Positions 58,569 to 64,000 of a stretch of 64,000 bases of DNA are shown here, in pieces. Position 1 is the stretch's first letter; each line of letters begins with the position of its first letter. The stretch spans positions 1,798,001 to 1,862,000 of the forward strand of contig JAJTTP010000004.1 of NCBI GenBank assembly GCA_023313575.1. Reading direction: 5' to 3'. The position numbers and the translations under genes were made by a program. The stretch comes from Eutypella sp. D-1. Lineage: Eukaryota; Ascomycota; Sordariomycetes; Xylariales; Diatrypaceae. Under the pieces are notes generated by a model. It was not told the DNA's origin, did no database searches, and saw only the letters and a program-made list of their open reading frames with translations.

Positions 58569-60469
58569 CTACATATCGACTGCCTGACCAGATGTATTCC
58601 TGGCCGACCATGCAGTGTTCGGCGGCCAGGCATTTTTTCTGCATTTGCTATTCCGGAACTCCGTCACCTTCCGCCATTCAATCGGCGTAGCCTGCCATGG
58701 ATACTCAGCGACATAGTCACGAGTACGAAGTACTACCACCTACGGTCCGCATGCAGTTAGGAAGCCACCGAAACCGAATAGCCCGTCGAGTTGAGTTTAT
58801 CGTCAGCGACTATAGATGTTGTAATATGTGACTAAGGAGTTGCAGCAGCAGCTGTGGCCACATAAATCATTCTAAAGACGCTGGGCTTCTCGCCTTTATA
58901 TGCAATGCACGCCTAACAGTCCTATGGTATCTATTGTCGAGTGTCGAATTGTACCCGTGGCAGCGCCGTGGTCGGTTTAGCGGATACAATTCTCACTGCG
59001 TGGCGCCGAAACTTCTTCAGGAGACGCTTATGTTGACTATCGCTGCGCCCAGAGGGGCTTAAGCCTGCCTGGTCTGTTACCCAGGCGATTTTCCGACAGA
59101 GGCTACTGCGATGAACGCGATACCCAGTGTGACCAGGCCAAGCCTGGAACGATAGACTTAGGCATCGTAAGCTGGTAGGAAGCAGGCTATGGTAAAGATA
59201 GTTAATATATCCAGCAGTAAATAAGATATTTCAGTATCCGAGGGCCGGCTGCATTTTGACATGCGAGAGGCCGCGGGCATCAGAACGCACCACATCAGAA
59301 TCTGCAGTCAGAAAGTGATCATCATGTATGAATATTCGCTTCAGTAGTGGATGAGACTCATGACTTATACCCAAGCAATCGAAATGCGCGACTACTATTA
59401 CTAATGGTATTACTCACGGCTTAGGTGTTCACGATGTAGCTTCAATTCCTCAGTGATCTGAAAGGGGGCATCAGGTCCTGAGGCTTCCAAATAACGCTGC
59501 GAATAGGTTCTGGCCACTCCTGTAAGCGGTGTCGGTTCTCTTGGTCTTTAGTGGACAAGAAACAAGTGCTAGCGGGCTTGCCTGGTCCAGAGACAGATAC
59601 TTCGACTGGACGGATCTTCAGAGGCATGCAGGCTGAGCAAACTACTCTGCAATTTGAGAAGCATTGTAAGGGGGGAGCTCAGCTGCGCGTTGATGCGTGT
59701 TGATGCGACCAACCCCTTTTCCCATGGGGGCGCCCTAGACCCACATCGGATCCGCAGACTTTAGGAGACTGCATGTCGGTTTCGACGTGTTATTCGTGGA
59801 CGTCCACTTTCAGTTTGAGGTAATCCTAATATAGCCAACCCTCTTCAAGGACCGCGATCTGCAGTACGTTGTCCCGGACTAATATAGGACGCCTGCACGA
59901 TGATGGTGGGGTATCGCCTTTGGGGGGTATTGTGTGATGGCTCAGGCTCATTCCGTCGTCCGAACATCGTCACGACGAAGACGTGACATGGTCAGATGAT
60001 TGGTACTTCTCATGGGCGGGAGATGGACGCCTGTAAGCTTCGCCGGCTGACAGGATATACGGGATGTGCACTGCTAGTCTGCGGGCCTAGATCCAATAAA
60101 CCAGCTGCAGTCTCCTCCGCAGTGGTGCGGCCTGCTGCAGGTTGATGAACGGGGGGACGATATGCTGCGTTCCCACCCCATCATGGAGTGCCGCAAGGTA
60201 TCAGAGGAGCCCCAGGGCGGCATCGCGTCCGTCCGATGACGACACTGCCAGGCCTCCGAACGCGTAGGATAGGTTCTCGAACCATCGACATTGCCCGCTT
60301 TGCTGCTGATGTTTCCACTGCCACTCATAGAAATAGGAAAGGTGACATTCCTCTCGGTGGATGTAAACATCGACCCCCCCTTTGATGCTGACCATTCATT
60401 GGTCTCAACTCCCAGCCCTCCATGCATTGCAAACAGGCAGGCAAGCCAGCGAGAGGAGGCATGCAGCAC
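58569..60469 (-). pseudogene. Degraded minus-strand gene or genes of unknown family
   Basis: Several coding-like blocks follow one another on the minus strand, broken by stops and frame changes. Block 1 (60469-60100) switches frame near a run of seven G and has an in-frame TGA; it includes YIHREECHLSYFYEWQWK and later HIVPPFINLQQAAPLRRRL. Block 2 (59627-59456) reads into a CCCTTTCAG acceptor-like site, then ITEELKLHREHLS and a GTGAGT donor. Block 3 (about 59300-58931) starts after CTGACTGCAG, has one in-frame TGA and then about 100 open codons without an ATG (KIAWVTDQAGLSPSGR). Block 4 (58725-58569) includes YVAEYPWQATPIEWRKVTEF and changes frame at a run of six A. Trp-rich composition, intron-like signals and order suggest a real gene that has decayed. 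I cannot name the family, and the blocks may belong to more than one gene. Confidence 0.35.
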
Positions 60470-60520
60470 AGAGGTGGAGACAGCAAGCGAGTACCTCTGT
60501 AGATGTATAGATGTATAGAA

Positions 60521-63500
60521 GAAGAAAGGGATGCCGATGGCGCTGTTTCAGATGTTCTGGATCAGGCAACTCCATATTGGATGGACAGACGCTAAGGCCA
60601 CGGAGAGGCTGGAGGACGAGAGGCCTTCATCAGCCAAGGAGTTCTCCCAGTACCCCAGGCTTGCCCAGTTACCTCACTGGCTGACCGGGGATAGCAAATA
60701 GGAGGCAACCCAGCCACAAAGAGGCCAGAGAGCCACACCGCTGGCAGAGTTTACCTCATAGAAGTCTGTCATACCCGCATTCTAAATATCTTACATAGTG
60801 ATCTTACATGTAGCACGCAGGTATCCTTAGGTAAGTACTTAGGTAGGCATAGAATCCCCTGCCCCTATGTTGTCCGGCGTCGGAAATTCGTCAACACAGA
60901 GCAAAAACAGAATACAAGCTAACTGCCAGATACTACTCCGCCTCAGAGGCTAGATATGCTCATAGTCATTGCCAAAATATGTACGCCAAGGGCCTACACA
61001 AAGTTATGTAAGCACTGTTATCAATGACAGACCGGGTGCATCTCCAGAAACACACAGGCCTGCCGGATAGATTGCATAGCAAGCAATTCTACGCACGACG
61101 AGGCCCCCACGGTCTTGAACTGAGACCGGAAAGCCCACATAGAGAAACCGTTGCATGTCATATATCGGCGATGTTACCCTCCAATCTAGACTTTGATTGG
61201 TCATTTTGCGCTCGACGTCCCCCCTCTTGAGGGAAGTTATGTCTGTCTCTTCCTCTTGTATGGTGCTAGTGTCTCGGAGGGAAAGATAGGAAGACAGAGA
61301 GACAGAGAGAGTAAGACAAGAACCGGGGGGCGGGGGCGATTCGATAGCGAAGAATATCCCAATAGCGAGCGCAAGTCGGATGCAGACGCGCTGAGGCCGA
61401 TATCGTCACAATTAGTTGGCGTAAAGTGTTGACGACCCCATACGGGCGGGAACGCGTGACACAGAAAAACAGAAAGAAAACAAAAACAAAAACAAAGGAG
61501 GATTCGCAATGCGGTTAAGCCAGAAGAAATTCTCACTCGTGTTCGACTAGGTGCATGAAGTACATGCAGCATTCCCCCGACCAAGGAGGAAGAGGGTATA
61601 TACATGCACGCGCTGCATATACACACACACATACTGTCATTCGTATCGGCGTGGAACTTACCATTTGCGAGGTAGGATTGAGATCCGGCCTCGTCCCCGG
61701 GCCGCCGCCGACGCCGCCTCGTTTGCGTTGATCTTCCAAAGGCGGGCAAGGTCACGAGGGGCCATGAGGGGAGGGTGCGCGCTTCGGGCCAAGGTCCCAC
61801 TGCATTTCTATGTACAAGAAATGTACATAAAAATAACGACTGTAGAAGGAGAGGAAGCGAATAAGTGTAGTGGTTTAGCACTAGCTATTACTACTGTACG
61901 TAGGCTTCTATGCAAACAGTACCTAGGTAGGGAGGTATAATAGGGCATAGCAGGAAGATCGCAGTAGATTGAGGCTCAAAAGTCATTAAAAAGATGGTTA
62001 ACGCTGATCTATGCCGGTGGTTTATTGCCAACTCCTCGTGCCCATGTTTCAAAGAGGAAGGTCGACAAACCAAAATATCGATCACCTACCAAACTGGACC
62101 GCGGGCTGCGGGAATGGCGTTGGTCGGTTTTTAGTGAACTGACAACACCGGGGAGAGGGAAGAGAGGGTGTGGGTAACTATGTGTGTTTGTTTGTGTGTG
62201 TGTGTGTGTGTGTGTGGGTGAATGCGAGGGTGGATGGATGTGAGTGGATGTTGATGAGCCTCACCTCTCAGGAGAGCCGCGAGCGGGGCCGGGGGCCGTT
62301 AGTGGTGTGGCTGGAGATGGACACAAGACACAAGAGAGGTCAGATTCCTTTCGAGACGTCCATGTTTCAAATCATTATATGCAGGCATCTCCGCTTGATG
62401 ACCCGGACAGGGGGGATAACCCCACAACTCGCGCTATCGATGAATACATTGGAATCAACTTCCCGAACGGCCGTGGCCATGGAGAGGAACTACCTCATAG
62501 TCACCTATGTCGGAAATAATCCTCTTTCTGCCTTCCCCTCCTCTCTCTCTCTCAGTACGAGAAGTATTCATAGGTACAACTTATTTGCTAGCCGATCTCG
62601 TGACTTCTGATCAGGTGAGGTGAGCGATCACTTATTAGTGCAATACTTTTCGGACCTTCTGAAACGGCTTACGGCTTGTCAATCTCGCAGATGGGGAAAG
62701 AATCCGGGGTAGAGAGCTTGAATCTTCGTCTTGTTCCGGCGAGGTCTTTAGGTAAGTAACAATAAGGACTTATGCAATAGACTATGTAATAAATAAGCCT
62801 CTCCCCTCCCCCCTTTCCCTCGACCGCCCGCTCGATGGATCTTTGCCAAGGCTCTTTCGTGTTTGACGATGTGCAAGGTTGAAATGCGTTCATTGCTACG
62901 CTACGGACGAACGAACCACTTGTAAATACAAGTAACGACCCCAGCAGTTGTTTCCATAGAAATGCATAAGCATAAGTCGAGAAGAACTACGTTTGCTTTA
63001 TTAGAAGTTTATTACAATGAAATCAGACTTGAAGGACTTTCATAGGCTATAACAGGTTGTCGTTCTTTATATTTAAATAGCTTTAATAACTTAAGGATTA
63101 CTATGTAAAGTACTTAAGGTATGAAGTATATTACGTCCTATGTTATACCTTCTACCTAGGTGGGCTTATATACACTCGAAGTATTTATTGTTTAACTACA
63201 TAAATAAGCTTCATCTTATAACAGCAGGGAGCAGCAAAGCTAAAGTTGGCTTTCGGACTAATTAACCGTCATAACGTATCTCATAAGGCTACTTATGTAG
63301 GTGCTAATATATACCAGGTACGTATAAGTTGGGATACTTAGATGCGTGGAATACCACAAGATCATGGTGACTATCTACAGCCACGCGCTGAAAATTAAAG
63401 CTCACTACTAGGTAGGTACATCGGTAGGTAGACACATATTTCTTACTCCGGTGTATCAACTATATACTGTGTTACGTTTTATATACAATTGCTTCTCACT

Positions 63501-64000
63501 ACAGAATATTAAAGGTATAAGCAATTGCTACGTAAAGTATTCAAGTAAAGAAGTTATGCGCCATCTGCATAATAGCTGCCCCTCCTTAACCCCTCATCCC
63601 CTCTCCCCTCTTACATTGAAAGCAAGTACAGAAGTAATCGACAGAATCGTACATAGTACTCAAGCACTAGAACTCTAGAAGGTATCATCTGGTCAATATT
63701 TCCTTTCCCCTGCCCTTAACTCCTAAATCCCTAAATAGCAACCTCATTTTAAGATCCGATGCCTTGTCACAGGGAATTTCCGGGCTTGCCAGAACGAGTT
63801 AGGGTGCTCGAGTCTCACATGCAACCATGCACCGAGTCTCACTTAATGAGGCAATCTCGTCGTCCCTGGGGTTGCCCGCCCCGGTAAGCCTCAGCTTTTC
63901 TAGTACATAGGGCTCAAGAAGTTCTGATTAGAGTTGTGTAAGATGTAGTATCTACGGGATGTATCAGATGTATCAGATGTAGCTAAAACGGCTGCCAAGA
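60521..64000. other. Spacer to the end of the window, no gene seen
   Basis: The longest frame (minus, 61881-61237) is Arg/Cys/Leu-rich without a recognisable domain. A TG microsatellite at about 62194-62216 generates a Cys/Val-rich frame. TACCTAGGTA-type words recur at 60830-60850, 61920, 63153 and 63410-63425. The final 1.1 kb (62.9-64.0) is more AT-rich. A gene continuing beyond the right edge cannot be excluded. Confidence 0.5.

Noticed and set aside
61237..61881. 214-codon minus-strand frame
   Set aside because: Arg-rich and Cys/Leu-rich low-complexity translation, no domain, overlapping open frames on the other strand and simple repeats inside.
62170..62610. 146-codon plus-strand frame and an overlapping 91-codon frame
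   Set aside because: The first begins in a TG microsatellite (giving a Cys/Val run). The second has no ATG and no recognisable domain, although its composition is somewhat coding-like.

Overview
This window is nuclear DNA of a filamentous ascomycete (Pezizomycotina, most likely Sordariomycetes). Evidence seen directly: genes are interrupted by short introns (58 to 153 nt) with GTAAGT/GTGAGT-type donors and CTAAC/CTAAT branch sites; coding sequence is GC-rich; spacers are long and full of simple repeats. The protein set also fits: a velvet protein VeA, an aristolochene-synthase-type sesquiterpene cyclase, an AsaB/GA4-desaturase-like oxidoreductase and a Pho80-type cyclin. The species cannot be named from the sequence alone.

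Layout. 2.1-4.5 kb (+): bifunctional 6-phosphofructo-2-kinase/fructose-2,6-bisphosphatase, possibly with a His-rich first exon at 364-844. 7.6-8.8 kb (-): three-exon sesquiterpene cyclase (314 aa). 13.1-16.4 kb (-): intronless, mostly disordered 1091-aa protein of unknown function. 20.7-22.3 kb (-): veA. 22.3-35.7 kb: 13.4 kb without a convincing gene. 35.7-36.9 kb (-): AsaB/CmcJ-like oxidoreductase. 39.0-39.5 kb (-): H2A.Z chaperone CHZ1, with a 13-nt internal exon. 41.2-42.0 kb (-): ER membrane complex subunit EMC10. 43.9-45.3 kb (-): Pho80-like cyclin. 48.8-52.4 kb (+): ARMC8/Vid28/Gid5, an armadillo subunit of the GID/CTLH ubiquitin ligase. 52.4-64.0 kb: 11.6 kb with no intact gene, but with broken minus-strand coding-like segments at 58.5-60.5 kb.

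How the genes relate. Most are housekeeping or regulatory genes and do not form one pathway. Two loose themes exist. PFK2/FBPase-2 and the GID subunit both bear on the glycolysis/gluconeogenesis switch. VeA, a global regulator of secondary metabolism, lies 12 kb from a terpene cyclase that has no tailoring, transport or local regulator genes beside it. Both links are inference; 12 to 45 kb separate the partners.

I did not find a clearly new multi-gene system. The best leads are the CHZ1 micro-exon, the in-phase distal exon of the PFK2 gene, the upstream ORF that ends two bases before the cyclase start codon, the triplicated motif in the 1091-aa protein, the decayed gene at 58.5-60.5 kb, and two short palindromic words (TACCTAGGTA and GTACGGAGTAC) scattered through the spacers. 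No rRNA, tRNA, CRISPR array or intact transposon was seen.
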